A DNA stretch of 64,000 bases from an uncultured Pelagibacteraceae bacterium. GTDB taxonomy: Bacteria; Pseudomonadota; Alphaproteobacteria; Pelagibacterales; Pelagibacteraceae. Position 1 is the stretch's first letter. Each line of letters opens with the position of its first letter. The notes beneath the pieces were generated by a model. The model searched no databases. It worked only from the letters and a program-made list of their open reading frames with translations, and was not told where the DNA came from. Shown in pieces: positions 42,150-51,922 of the stretch. Location of the stretch: assembly GCA_902572005.1 (NCBI GenBank), contig CACGEC010000002.1, forward strand, positions 1-64,000, read 5' to 3'. Position numbers and translations under genes: made by a program.

Positions 42150-42923
42150 ATGGAAATTAATATCAATTGTGATTTAGGTGAAAAATCGAAACATCATTCA
42201 AATAAGTATGATCCAGATTTACTTGAAATAGTAAATTCTGCAAATATTGCATGTGGATATCATGCTGGTGATACTGAAACAATGAATCAAGTAATTGAAA
42301 TCTCAAAAAAAAATGGTGTAAGTTTGGGTGCACATCCATCATTTAATGATCCTGAAAATTTTGGAAGAGAGAGAATGAATTTACCCCCAGAAGAAATAAG
42401 AAAACTTATAATTGATCAATACGAAATTCTTCAGGATATAGCTTCAAATCATGGAGATAAAGTCTCGCATATTAAACCTCATGGAGCTTTAAATAATATG
42501 GCTTGTGAAAATTTAGATCTTTCAATTACTTTAGCTAAAACAATTAAAGAAATAGATAAAGATTTAATTTATCTTGTTCCAACAGGTTCTAAAATGGAAG
42601 AGGCTGCAAGAAAACTTGATATGAAAATCGCATGCGAAATATTTGCAGATCGAAATTATGAAGATGATGGAAATCTGGTTTCTCGTAAAAAACCTCACGC
42701 CTTAATTACAAATCCGGAAGAGGCCAAAAAACATGTTTTAAATATGGTAAAAAATCAGGCCCTTAATTGTCACAGTGGAAAACAGATACCTTGCGAAATT
42801 GACTCAATATGTATACATGGCGATAATATAAGTGCATTAGAGACTGCTAAAGAAATTAAAAAAAATTTAACTGATAACAGCTTAACTCTACTTGCATTAA
42901 ATAAGATGAAAAAGTTTTTATAA
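42150..42923 (+). CDS. pxpA: 5-oxoprolinase subunit PxpA (LamB/YcsF)
   Basis: MEININCDLGEKSKH, SANIACGYHAGDTETM, IKPHGALNNMA, CIHGDN. ATG at 42150 preferred over the track start 42045, which overlaps pxpB. Confidence 0.94.
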   Translation: MEININCDLGEKSKHHSNKYDPDLLEIVNSANIACGYHAGDTETMNQVIEISKKNGVSLGAHPSFNDPENFGRERMNLPPEEIRKLIIDQYEILQDIASNHGDKVSHIKPHGALNNMACENLDLSITLAKTIKEIDKDLIYLVPTGSKMEEAARKLDMKIACEIFADRNYEDDGNLVSRKKPHALITNPEEAKKHVLNMVKNQALNCHSGKQIPCEIDSICIHGDNISALETAKEIKKNLTDNSLTLLALNKMKKFL

Positions 42924-42931
42924 ATATAACA

Positions 42932-43432
42932 ATGAAACTACTAATTATTACACTGATTGCTTTTTTAAATTTTACAACTTTAAGTTATACAGCTGGAAGT
43001 GGTGGTTCTTCTAACGATAATAGCTCTACAAATAAAATGTCAGACTTTGATTGGGCTGAAAGAAAAATTATAAAAGCGAAAAAATATGAAAAAAAAGGGA
43101 AATTGAAGAAGGCTGAAAAAAGTTACAATGATGCAATTAAAAAATTACTTAAAGCAAATGAAAAAGATCCAACTAACCCTGATATTTATAATTATTTAGG
43201 TTTTGCAAATAGAAAGGTTGGGAACTTTAAAGATGGTGAAATGTATTACTTGATTGGTCTGGAACTAGATCCAAAACATAATGGTATTAATGAATATTTA
43301 GGTGAACTCTACCTGCAGACTGATCGAAAAGACAAAGCTTTAGAGAGATTAAAAGTTTTAGAAACATGCAACTGCAAAGAATATACAGAGTTAAAAGATC
43401 TGATTGATGGCAAAAAAACGTCAAAATATTAA
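42932..43432 (+). CDS. TPR-repeat protein with signal peptide
   Basis: N-terminal hydrophobic segment then KAEKSYNDAIKKLLKANEKDPTNPDIYNYLGFANRKVGNFKDGEMYY TPR pattern. Confidence 0.75.
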   Translation: MKLLIITLIAFLNFTTLSYTAGSGGSSNDNSSTNKMSDFDWAERKIIKAKKYEKKGKLKKAEKSYNDAIKKLLKANEKDPTNPDIYNYLGFANRKVGNFKDGEMYYLIGLELDPKHNGINEYLGELYLQTDRKDKALERLKVLETCNCKEYTELKDLIDGKKTSKY

Positions 43433-43486
43433 TTTCTTTATTGTTAAATTAAAATTTTCAAATATTATTAAAATAAAAATAATAAA

Positions 43487-44098
43487 TTGATTGAAGAAGC
43501 TTTAATATTATCTCAAATAATTTTCATTGATATTATTCTTGCAGCCGATAATGCAATAATAATTGGCCTTATAGCTGCAAACTTCGTACCTAAAAACAGA
43601 AAATTAATTATTTTTTGGGGAGTGGTTGGGGCACTTATCTTTAAAGTAATATTTGCTATTTTTGCAACTTATTTATTTCAATTTTATTGGATTAAAATTT
43701 TGGGTGGACTTCTATTAATTTGGATTGTTAATGATTTACGAAAAGATTTATTTGAAATAAAAAAAATTAAGTCACCGACTAAAAAATCAAAAGAACCGTC
43801 ATTTATAAAAAGTATTTATAAAGTGCTCTTTGCAGACATTACTATTAGTTTCGATAATGTCATCGGAGTTGTTGGTGCTGCTAAGGGCAATTTTGGTTAC
43901 ATGATGTTTGGACTTATTTTATCAGTCGTTCTTACAGGAGCCTTAGCAACATATTTAGCAAATTATATTCAAAGACATCTTTGGATAGCTTATGTTGGCT
44001 TAGGATTTATTTTACTTGTGGCATTGCAATTAGTTATTGGTGGTTTAAATGACTATGGAGTTTTATCCATTAATGAAACATTTAAACAATATTTTTAA
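43487..44098 (+). CDS. TerC/YjbE family integral membrane protein
   Basis: IDIILAADNAIIIGLIAANFV, DITISFDNVIGVVGAAKGNF; TTG start. Confidence 0.88.
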   Translation: MIEEALILSQIIFIDIILAADNAIIIGLIAANFVPKNRKLIIFWGVVGALIFKVIFAIFATYLFQFYWIKILGGLLLIWIVNDLRKDLFEIKKIKSPTKKSKEPSFIKSIYKVLFADITISFDNVIGVVGAAKGNFGYMMFGLILSVVLTGALATYLANYIQRHLWIAYVGLGFILLVALQLVIGGLNDYGVLSINETFKQYF

Positions 44099-44109
44099 AT
44101 TTCTAAAAT

Positions 44110-44967
44110 TTGCCACTTAAGCACTTATTAATTTTACTTTTTATAGCCATTGCACACGGAAGTGCATTTCCTTTTACAAAATTAGTTTTAAATGACTCTG
44201 TTCCTCCAATTCTTATGGCATCATTAAGAATGGGGTTAGTGTTATTAATATTGATTCCTTTTTGGAAGTTTAAGGTACCAGAAAAAAAATATTTACCATC
44301 ACTAATAGCGTTTTCAATCTCTATGGGTGTCATGGTTTATGTATTTATGACTCTTGCATTATACTATTCCTCTATTATTTCTCCTGTAATTGTAGGTTCT
44401 CAGTTAGCAATACCTTTTGGAATTCTTGCTAGTGCATTTATGTTAAATGAAAACATAAGCCCCAAAAAATGGTTTTTTATATTTTCTGCTTTTGTAGGAG
44501 TATTGATTATATTTTTTGATCCAAAATTGGTTGATAATTTTTTAGGATTATTCTTTGCAAGTCTAATGGCATTAGCTTTCGCTTTTGCTCAAGTTTTTTC
44601 AAGACAATTAAGAGATTTAGATATTAGTTTAACTAATGCCTATACAGGTTTATTTGGTTTTGTGATCTTATTGATTTTATCATTTTTCATTGAAGGTAAC
44701 ACTATCTCAACTATTAAATCTATAAGTCAAAATTCTTGGATTTTAATATCTTACCAGGCGATTGTAGTTTCTTTGGGCGCTCATTTGATGATGTTTTATT
44801 TATATAAGTTTTATACTGTAGGACAAATCTTTCCTTCATATTCTTTGTTCCCAATATTTGGAATAGCTCTTAGCTTTTTAATATTTGGTGAAGTTCCAAC
44901 TGTTTTGTTCATATTGGGTGGAATAATTGTTATAGGCTCTGTCTTTTTACTTCATAAAATAAGATAA
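44110..44967 (+). CDS. EamA/DMT superfamily transporter
   Basis: HGSAFPFTKLVLNDSVPPILMASLRMGLVLLI; about 10 TM; TTG start proposed. Confidence 0.87.
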   Translation: MPLKHLLILLFIAIAHGSAFPFTKLVLNDSVPPILMASLRMGLVLLILIPFWKFKVPEKKYLPSLIAFSISMGVMVYVFMTLALYYSSIISPVIVGSQLAIPFGILASAFMLNENISPKKWFFIFSAFVGVLIIFFDPKLVDNFLGLFFASLMALAFAFAQVFSRQLRDLDISLTNAYTGLFGFVILLILSFFIEGNTISTIKSISQNSWILISYQAIVVSLGAHLMMFYLYKFYTVGQIFPSYSLFPIFGIALSFLIFGEVPTVLFILGGIIVIGSVFLLHKIR

Positions 44968-45042
44968 TTTATCCATTGAAATATTTAATTAATCATAATT
45001 AAATTAGCTTTTTATAAATTGTTAACAATAAGAAGGAAAATA

Positions 45043-46224
45043 ATGAAAAAACTATTTATTGCTGCTTTTATATTCGTCTCTACATTTACGTCGAATACAT
45101 TTGCAGAAGTTAAAATGGGAATCATCTTAGGATTTACTGGTCCTATTGAATCTCTAACACCAGCGATGGCGGCGTCTGCTGAGCTTGCATTTAAAGAAGC
45201 TTCAGACTCTGGTTCATTACTTGGTGGTGAAACAATTTCAGTAGTAAGAGCAGATTCAACTTGTGTTGACTCAGCAGCAGCAACAGCAGCAGCTGAAGGT
45301 GTTATTTCACAAGGTGTAGCAGCTATAATGGGTGCTGACTGTTCAGGTGTAACTGGAGCAATAGCTTCAAACGTTGCTGTACCAAATGGTGTAGTAATGA
45401 TTTCACCATCAGCTACGTCACCAGGACTAACTACTTTAGATGACAAAGGGTATTTCTTTAGGACTGCTCCATCTGATGCTAGAGGTGGTCAAATTTTAGC
45501 TGACATTACTAAAGATAGAAAAGTTAAAAGTGTTGCAATCACTTATACTAATAATGACTATGGAAAAGGTTTAGCAGATGTTTACAAAGCAGCTGTTGAG
45601 GCTCATGGTATTAAAGTAACTACTGTAACTGCTCACGAAGATGGTAAAGCAGACTATTCTTCTGAAGTAGCAACTCTTGCTTCAGCAGGTGGTGATGCGG
45701 TAGCTGTAATTGGTTACCTTGACCAAGGTGGAAAAGGTATCATCCAAGCATCATTAGACTCTGGTGCATTTGATAAATTTATTTTATCAGATGGTATGAT
45801 CGGACAGTCTTTAGTTGATGCATTTGGAAAAGACTTGAAAAAATCTTTTGGTTCAATGCCAGGTTCAACTGGTAAAGGTGCTGGAGTATTTGGTAAAGTA
45901 GCAAAAGCTGCTGGTATTGATAGCTCAGGTCCTTACACTGGAGAATCTTATGATGCTGCTGCTTTGATTGTTTTAGCAATGCAAGCAGGTGGATCAGCTG
46001 ATAGAGCATCAATTGCAAAAAATGTAATGGATGTTGCTAACGGCCCTGGAACAAAAATTTACCCAGGTGAACTAAAAAAAGGTTTAGATTTATTAGCTAA
46101 AGGTAAAAAAGTTGACTACGAAGGTGCAACTGGAGTAACTTTTACTAGCGTCGGTGAAGCTGAAGGTTCTTTCTTAGAACAAGAAGTTAAAGGCGGAAAA
46201 TTCAAAACTAAAAAACAAAGATAA
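45043..46224 (+). CDS. livK: Branched-chain amino acid-type ABC transporter substrate-binding protein
   Basis: Signal peptide MKKLFIAAFIFVSTFTSNTFAEV; periplasmic binding-protein fold (GFTGPIESL..., AITYTNNDYGKGLADV). ATG at 45043. Confidence 0.9.
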   Translation: MKKLFIAAFIFVSTFTSNTFAEVKMGIILGFTGPIESLTPAMAASAELAFKEASDSGSLLGGETISVVRADSTCVDSAAATAAAEGVISQGVAAIMGADCSGVTGAIASNVAVPNGVVMISPSATSPGLTTLDDKGYFFRTAPSDARGGQILADITKDRKVKSVAITYTNNDYGKGLADVYKAAVEAHGIKVTTVTAHEDGKADYSSEVATLASAGGDAVAVIGYLDQGGKGIIQASLDSGAFDKFILSDGMIGQSLVDAFGKDLKKSFGSMPGSTGKGAGVFGKVAKAAGIDSSGPYTGESYDAAALIVLAMQAGGSADRASIAKNVMDVANGPGTKIYPGELKKGLDLLAKGKKVDYEGATGVTFTSVGEAEGSFLEQEVKGGKFKTKKQR

Positions 46225-46239
46225 TTTATCTTAAAATTT

Positions 46240-46275
46240 AAACCCCCAGCATTAATTTGTTGGGGGTTTTTTTTT
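46240..46275. terminator. Rho-independent terminator, probably bidirectional
   Basis: AAACCCCCAGCA-TTAATT-TGTTGGGGGTTT stem-loop followed by T-run on +; A/T flanks on both sides. Confidence 0.9.
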
Positions 46276-46345
46276 AAAAGAACAAATATTTATCTGCCAT
46301 ATACAAAGCCCAAGCTATTGCGGCACCTGTAATAATATATTTCAT
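46274..46345 (-). CDS. Candidate 23-aa single-TM microprotein downstream of livM
   Basis: ATG...TAA reading MKYIITGAAIAWALYMADKYLFF*; start 5 nt after livM stop codon, stop just before the terminator. Confidence 0.5.
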   Translation of the reverse strand: MKYIITGAAIAWALYMADKYLFF

Positions 46346-46350
46346 AATGA

Positions 46351-47721
46351 CTATTTTATTTCTATTTTTTCAGGAAGTATACCTTTCGGTCGATATCTCA
46401 TAATAAGTAATAGACCAATTCCCATCATTAAAAATCTAAAATAAGGTACACTCTCAATTAAATGAACTTTTAGAGCGTGTGTATCATCTAAACCTGCAGT
46501 TGTTAGATTTACTAAATATAATCCTATAGGTGCAGCTTCAATCCATAAGAACCAAACTGCAAAACCTCCAAGAATTGCACCAAAATTATTTCCACTTCCT
46601 CCAACTATAACCATAACCCAGATTAAAAAAGTGTATCTCATTGGTCTATAACTTCCTGGAGTAAATAATCCATCTTGAGTTACTAACATCGCTCCAGCAA
46701 TTCCAACAATGGCTGAGCCTAAAACAAATATTAAAAGATGTTGCTTAACAACATTTTTGCCCATAGCGTTAGCTGCTTCTTCATTATCTCTTATAGCTCT
46801 CATCATTCTTCCCCATGGTGAATAAAGAGCTTTTTGAGTTAAAATTAAAAGAATTATTACAACTACTAAAAATAGTCCTGAGTAACAAAGTTTTACAAAA
46901 ACTGATGATCCTTCAATTACAAACTGGTTTAGAGCAGTTTGTCTTTCAGCAAAATCTGAAATTAAATTTAATTTACTAGAGTTAAATTTTTCAACTAAAT
47001 TTATGAACCAATCGGTTTGTTGTAAATTTACCTCGTAAGGTGCGGGACGTTTTAAACCAATTACATTTTTAACTCCTCTTGTAAGCCAATCTTCATGTTT
47101 AATAATTGCAATTACAATTTCAGATATTAATAAGGTTGCTATCGCTAAGTAATCTGCTCTTAAACCTAAGGCAACTTTACCTATAACAAATGCCAATCCA
47201 CCAGCAAACAAAGCTCCAACTATCCAAGAAAAAATAATTGGGAGACCAAGTCCACCCAAAAAACCAGTTTTTGCTGGATCTACCTCTTCAATTGCCTCAA
47301 TACCAGGCTCGGATACAAATCGTATTGTGATAATTCCTAAAATGATAATTGTGGCAACAATGTAAGTTCTTGTTTTTGATTTACCATACTTCTTCAAAAC
47401 ATACCTAACAGCTAACACCATTCCTATAATAAGAAATAGGCTGACTAAAATATTTGAACCACCTGCACTCCAAGCTTCTTGAACTGGATTAACAGAAATT
47501 AAAACTGCTGCCAAACCACCTAAGGCTGTATATCCCATTATTCCAAAGTTAATTAGGCCAGCATAGCCCCATTGAATATTTGCACCCATCGTCATGACAG
47601 CTGAAATTAAACAAAGATTAAATATCGATAGAGCAATATTCCAAGATTGAAATATTCCTACAAGTACAATCAATCCCATCATTATACTGTAAGCTGCTAT
47701 TACATTTAAATTTTTTCTCAC
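46351..47721 (-). CDS. livM: Branched-chain amino acid ABC transporter permease LivM
   Basis: Multi-TM; WGYAGLINFGIMGYTALGG, SPWGRMMRAIRDNEEAANAMGKN, GGSGNNFGAILGG. Confidence 0.92.
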   Translation of the reverse strand: MRKNLNVIAAYSIMMGLIVLVGIFQSWNIALSIFNLCLISAVMTMGANIQWGYAGLINFGIMGYTALGGLAAVLISVNPVQEAWSAGGSNILVSLFLIIGMVLAVRYVLKKYGKSKTRTYIVATIIILGIITIRFVSEPGIEAIEEVDPAKTGFLGGLGLPIIFSWIVGALFAGGLAFVIGKVALGLRADYLAIATLLISEIVIAIIKHEDWLTRGVKNVIGLKRPAPYEVNLQQTDWFINLVEKFNSSKLNLISDFAERQTALNQFVIEGSSVFVKLCYSGLFLVVVIILLILTQKALYSPWGRMMRAIRDNEEAANAMGKNVVKQHLLIFVLGSAIVGIAGAMLVTQDGLFTPGSYRPMRYTFLIWVMVIVGGSGNNFGAILGGFAVWFLWIEAAPIGLYLVNLTTAGLDDTHALKVHLIESVPYFRFLMMGIGLLLIMRYRPKGILPEKIEIK

Positions 47722-48737
47722 AATACCTTCCCTTTAAATATTCCTGATGGTCGGTAAAGTAATACGATAACTAATATTGAAAACGATACTGCAAATTTAT
47801 AATCAGTTGAAAGTAATTGAACCAAACCCCCAGGTTCCATACTTTCAGGCAAAACATACATAAAAAATTTTCTGTAAGCATATGTTAATAATATTTCAGA
47901 AAAAGCAATCACATATCCTCCTAAAAATGCTCCAAATGGATTGCCTATTCCGCCTACAATAGCTGCAGCAAATATTGGAAGCATATTATTGAAATAAGTA
48001 AATGGTTTAAAACTTTTGTCTAAACCATACAAAGCACCTCCAATTGTAGCTAGGATACCTGCTATGACCCAAGTTATCATAACTATTTTTTTTGGATCAA
48101 TACCTGATAACAACGCCAAGTCTTCATTATCAGAATATGCCCTCATACTTTTTCCTGTCTTAGTTTTATTCAAAAACCAAAAGAGAGTTGAGACTAAAAT
48201 TAATGTAACAATAATAGTTAAAACTTGGGTTGATTTAATTGCAAGACCTTCATTTAATCCTGTCATTTCCTTAAATTCACCAGCTTTTATTAAAAATTTT
48301 TCTCCATCAAAAAATCTTCTATCAGATGGTCCAATAATTATTCGAACCACAGCCTGGGTAACAAACATCACGCCAATACTAACCATTGCCAACTGAACTG
48401 GTGGGCTTTTGTTTACCCGATAATATTTAAAGACAAATTTATCTACTAGCAGCATATAACCAATCATAAAAATAATTGCAAAAGGAATAGCTAATAAAGC
48501 TGTTGGCAAAACTCCAAGACTAATACCAACAGACTGAAAGTACCAAGTAAAAAGAATTGTAAACATAGTGCCAAAAGACATCATGTCTCCAGTAGCAAAG
48601 TTTGCAAATCGTAAAATTCCATAGATTAAAGTTACAAAAATTGCACCAAGTGCTAATTGAGATCCGTATGCTAAAGCAGGAACAAAAATATAATTTAATA
48701 AAAGTATAATTGCGTTTACAAAATCCATATTATCCAC
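47718..48737 (-). CDS. livH: Branched-chain amino acid ABC transporter permease LivH
   Basis: TLIYGILRFANFATGDMMSFG, MRAYSDNEDLALLSGID, GGIGNPFGAFLGGYVIAFSE. Confidence 0.92.
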   Translation of the reverse strand: MDNMDFVNAIILLLNYIFVPALAYGSQLALGAIFVTLIYGILRFANFATGDMMSFGTMFTILFTWYFQSVGISLGVLPTALLAIPFAIIFMIGYMLLVDKFVFKYYRVNKSPPVQLAMVSIGVMFVTQAVVRIIIGPSDRRFFDGEKFLIKAGEFKEMTGLNEGLAIKSTQVLTIIVTLILVSTLFWFLNKTKTGKSMRAYSDNEDLALLSGIDPKKIVMITWVIAGILATIGGALYGLDKSFKPFTYFNNMLPIFAAAIVGGIGNPFGAFLGGYVIAFSEILLTYAYRKFFMYVLPESMEPGGLVQLLSTDYKFAVSFSILVIVLLYRPSGIFKGKVL

Positions 48738-49437
48738 CTAGAAAAGAGCTTCTCACCCTTGAATCCTCTAATAATTCTTTTCCAGTACCAGAGTACCGGT
48801 TCTCGCCTGTTACCAAAACATAGCCTCTATCAGAAATATTTAATGCTTGCTTCGCATTTTGCTCAACCATCAAAATTGCTACATTAGTTCTTTTCACTTT
48901 AACAATGTGATCAAATAATTCATCCATCACGATAGGTGAAACACCTGCTGTAGGTTCATCAAGCATTAAAACTGAAGGTTTAATCATTAAAGCTCTACCA
49001 AGTGCAACTTGTTGTCTTTGCCCACCAGATAATTCACCAACTAACTGATCTTTTTTTTCTTTAAGAATTGGAAATAGGTCAAAAATTTCTTCAATTGTTT
49101 CTTTAAATTCAGTGTTAATTAGGAAAGCGCCCATCTCTAAGTTTTCTTCAACTGTCATACCTGCAAAAACATTTTTTGTTTGAGGAACAAATGAAATACC
49201 TTCTTTTACTCTATCTTGAGGTGAAAGTTTTGAAATATCTTTGCCATTAATAACTACTGATCCAGATTTAAGATTTAACAAACCTAACATTGCTTTCATT
49301 GCTGTAGATTTTCCAGCTCCATTAGGACCAAGAATTGATACTATTTCCCCTCTCTCAACATTTACAGAGCATGAATTAATTATATCTGGCCCATTTCCAT
49401 AACCACCTGTCATTTTATTACCCTCAAAAAATGCCAT
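48730..49437 (-). CDS. livF: Branched-chain amino acid ABC transporter ATP-binding protein LivF
   Basis: GPNGAGKSTAMKAMLGLL, LSGGQRQQVALGRALM, LMLDEPTAGVSP. Confidence 0.94.
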   Translation of the reverse strand: MAFFEGNKMTGGYGNGPDIINSCSVNVERGEIVSILGPNGAGKSTAMKAMLGLLNLKSGSVVINGKDISKLSPQDRVKEGISFVPQTKNVFAGMTVEENLEMGAFLINTEFKETIEEIFDLFPILKEKKDQLVGELSGGQRQQVALGRALMIKPSVLMLDEPTAGVSPIVMDELFDHIVKVKRTNVAILMVEQNAKQALNISDRGYVLVTGENRYSGTGKELLEDSRVRSSFLGG

Positions 49438-49439
49438 AT

Positions 49440-50225
49440 TTAATTATCCTTTAACTTTGAGCCTCTACCTAAATAACTTTCTATAACTTTTTCATCTTTT
49501 TTTGCATCCTCAACAGAACCTTCAAATAGAACTGACCCTTCTGCCATTACTATTACTGGATCACATAATCTTCCTATGAAATCCATGTCATGCTCAATCA
49601 TGCAAAAAGTATAACCTTTATCTTTATTTAATTTTTCAATAGCCGTTCCAAGATCTTTTAATAATGTTCTGTTAACACCTGCTCCAACCTCATCTAATAA
49701 AACTAGCTTTGCATCAACCATCATCGTTCGACCTAATTCCAATAATTTTTTTTGTCCTCCAGATAAATTTCCAGCTAATTCATTTTTTAAGTGACCAAGA
49801 TTAAGAAAATCAACAACTTCCATTGCTTTATCTTTAATTTGACTTTCCTCTTTTGCAACTAATGAAGGTTTTAATAAAGCATTCATTAATTTTTCTCCAG
49901 ATTGATTTCCTGGAACCATCATCAAATTTTCTAAAACAGATAAATTTGTAAACTCATGTGCTATTTGGAAAGTTCTAAGCAATCCTTTTGAAAATAATTC
50001 ATAAGAAGGAACATCAGTAATATTTTCATCATTAAACATAACGCTTCCAGCTGAAGATTTTAAATTTCCAGCAATTAAATTAAATAATGTAGTTTTACCT
50101 GAACCATTAGGTCCAATAATACCTGTGATAGTTCCTTTTTTTACTTTAAGTGAACACTCTGATACTGCCGCTAGGCCTCCAAAATATTTTGATAAATTAT
50201 TAATTTCTAAAATATTTTCAGACAT
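49440..50225 (-). CDS. livG: Branched-chain amino acid ABC transporter ATP-binding protein LivG
   Basis: GPNGSGKTTLFNLIAGN, LSGGQKKLLELGRTMM, EHDMDFIGRLCDPVIVMAEG. Confidence 0.94.
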   Translation of the reverse strand: MSENILEINNLSKYFGGLAAVSECSLKVKKGTITGIIGPNGSGKTTLFNLIAGNLKSSAGSVMFNDENITDVPSYELFSKGLLRTFQIAHEFTNLSVLENLMMVPGNQSGEKLMNALLKPSLVAKEESQIKDKAMEVVDFLNLGHLKNELAGNLSGGQKKLLELGRTMMVDAKLVLLDEVGAGVNRTLLKDLGTAIEKLNKDKGYTFCMIEHDMDFIGRLCDPVIVMAEGSVLFEGSVEDAKKDEKVIESYLGRGSKLKDN

Positions 50226-50228
50226 TAA

Positions 50229-50996
50229 CTATTTGTTTAGTCTTTTATGAATACTATTTAAAGTATTAATTACAGATTTATAAACACCTTTTTTACTCAT
50301 TTCTTTTAAGCCTTGTTCATTTAATCCTTTTGGTGTTTGGGACTCTTTTACTAAATGTTTTAATTCTTTTTTTGAATTTACAACCGCATCTTCAGATAAA
50401 GCTAAAAATAATGTAGTGATATATTTTTGCGCATCTAATCTTTTAATACCTCTCTTAACTAACCAATTACTCATTACTTTTAACATTTCATAGTAAGAGG
50501 CCATCATTCCTGATGTTGACCAAAAATTAATTGATAGTTTTTCATTTTGAATTTCAATAGTCGATCCAATTTTATCAAAAAAATTTTTAATCTTTTTATT
50601 TGGTGGGCAAATTGGAACTGGGCCTTTTTTGAGTGAAATTGGGGGTAGAGGTATAGCTCTAACAATGTCAGATTTGACTTTTATCATTTTTTTTAATTCA
50701 GCTAATTTTATTGTAGAGATGAAACTTATGATTTTTTGATTATTTCTAAAATTTAAAGTCTTGATAATCTTATTTCCAACAGATGGGGTGACTGCTAAAA
50801 AAACCCAATTTGAATCATTTATAATATCTTGATTATTTTTAACAATTTTAACTTTTTTAAATTTTCTCTCTAATTTTTTTGCTAAAATTCTATTTCTTGA
50901 TGAAATTAGTATTTTCTTAAATTTTATTTTTGAATTACATATACCTGTTATTACTGAATACGAAATTTTTCCAGTCCCAATAAAACCAAGTATCAT
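50229..50996 (-). CDS. Pyrroline-5-carboxylate reductase-like protein
   Basis: GFIGTGKISYSVITGI, VFLAVTPSVGNKII, RAIPLPPISLKKGPVPICPP; divergent relative to canonical ProC. Confidence 0.78.
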   Translation of the reverse strand: MILGFIGTGKISYSVITGICNSKIKFKKILISSRNRILAKKLERKFKKVKIVKNNQDIINDSNWVFLAVTPSVGNKIIKTLNFRNNQKIISFISTIKLAELKKMIKVKSDIVRAIPLPPISLKKGPVPICPPNKKIKNFFDKIGSTIEIQNEKLSINFWSTSGMMASYYEMLKVMSNWLVKRGIKRLDAQKYITTLFLALSEDAVVNSKKELKHLVKESQTPKGLNEQGLKEMSKKGVYKSVINTLNSIHKRLNK

Positions 50997-51031
50997 AATT
51001 TCAATATATCAATTTAAAATAATTAGGGTAA

Positions 51032-51063
51032 AAAAAAAGCCCTCACTTGGAGGGCTTTTTTTA
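51032..51063 (-). terminator. Rho-independent terminator downstream of OMP gene
   Basis: AAAAAAGCCCTC-ACTTG-GAGGGCTTTTTT, near-symmetric, stem 51033-51044/51050-51061. Confidence 0.88.
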
Positions 51064-51082
51064 AATTTGTTGTAAAAGATAA

Positions 51083-51778
51083 CTAGAATGATCTACCGAT
51101 TGAAATTCTAGCACCGTAACCTTCAATACCTGATGCTTCAATACTTTTGTCTGAATCATTTTGGTTTGTAAGTTTTACGTCGTCAAACTCCATCATATTA
51201 GCTTCAAGTCTAACAAATGCTCCAGTATCAAGATCATGGTTGTAACCTACACCAAGAATGAAACCTTCAAGAGAAGTATCACCGTAAGCACCACCAGTTC
51301 CAAGAACTTCGTTAGTTGCAACATCTACTTCGACATATCCAACTTTTGCATATACGCCAGCTGGAGAACTTGCAGTTACATAAGCAGTGATCATATTTTC
51401 AAATGAAACACTTACTCTGTTGGTTGCATCAGCAGATTTTTGTAAATCTATACCACCTTGTCTTTGGATGTTTTCTGTAGTTTCTGAGTCCATGCTCATT
51501 GGAACATAATCTACTCCAACTGCAATAACATCATTTAACTCTTTTTCCACAAAAAGGGATCCAAAATAAAACGCAGTTTCTGCATCATCACCCTCAGTTG
51601 ATGTTTTCTTTGTTACGTCATCTCTAGCTGCATTTGATACGTGGTCACCTGAAAATTTCTCAGCACCATCACCATTAAACACACCACCGATAACAGATAT
51701 TCCTATGTTTACGCCATTTGCATTTACTGCGCTTGTAAATCCAAAAAGAAACGCAATTAAGTATACATATTTCTTCAT
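51083..51778 (-). CDS. Small outer-membrane beta-barrel protein
   Basis: Signal peptide MKKYVYLIAFLFGFTSAVNA; alternating strands; C-terminal ISIGRSF aromatic end. ATG at 51778 chosen. Confidence 0.8.
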   Translation of the reverse strand: MKKYVYLIAFLFGFTSAVNANGVNIGISVIGGVFNGDGAEKFSGDHVSNAARDDVTKKTSTEGDDAETAFYFGSLFVEKELNDVIAVGVDYVPMSMDSETTENIQRQGGIDLQKSADATNRVSVSFENMITAYVTASSPAGVYAKVGYVEVDVATNEVLGTGGAYGDTSLEGFILGVGYNHDLDTGAFVRLEANMMEFDDVKLTNQNDSDKSIEASGIEGYGARISIGRSF

Positions 51779-51922
51779 ATATTTAACCTTCATTAGTATT
51801 AATAAATTATAATTTATTGTTAGTCTTAATTAACCATAGTTTATTAAGAATTAACAGTGGAGTTATATATGTAGAATGATAATTTTTCTAAAAAAAGACT
51901 ATTTAGGCAAATTTTGCTATTC

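Noticed and set aside
45012-45446. Minus-strand ORF of 144 aa rich in Ala/Ser/Glu
   Set aside because: Lies antisense to livK; composition reflects complement of Ala/Ser codons (GCA/TCA repeats). No independent support.
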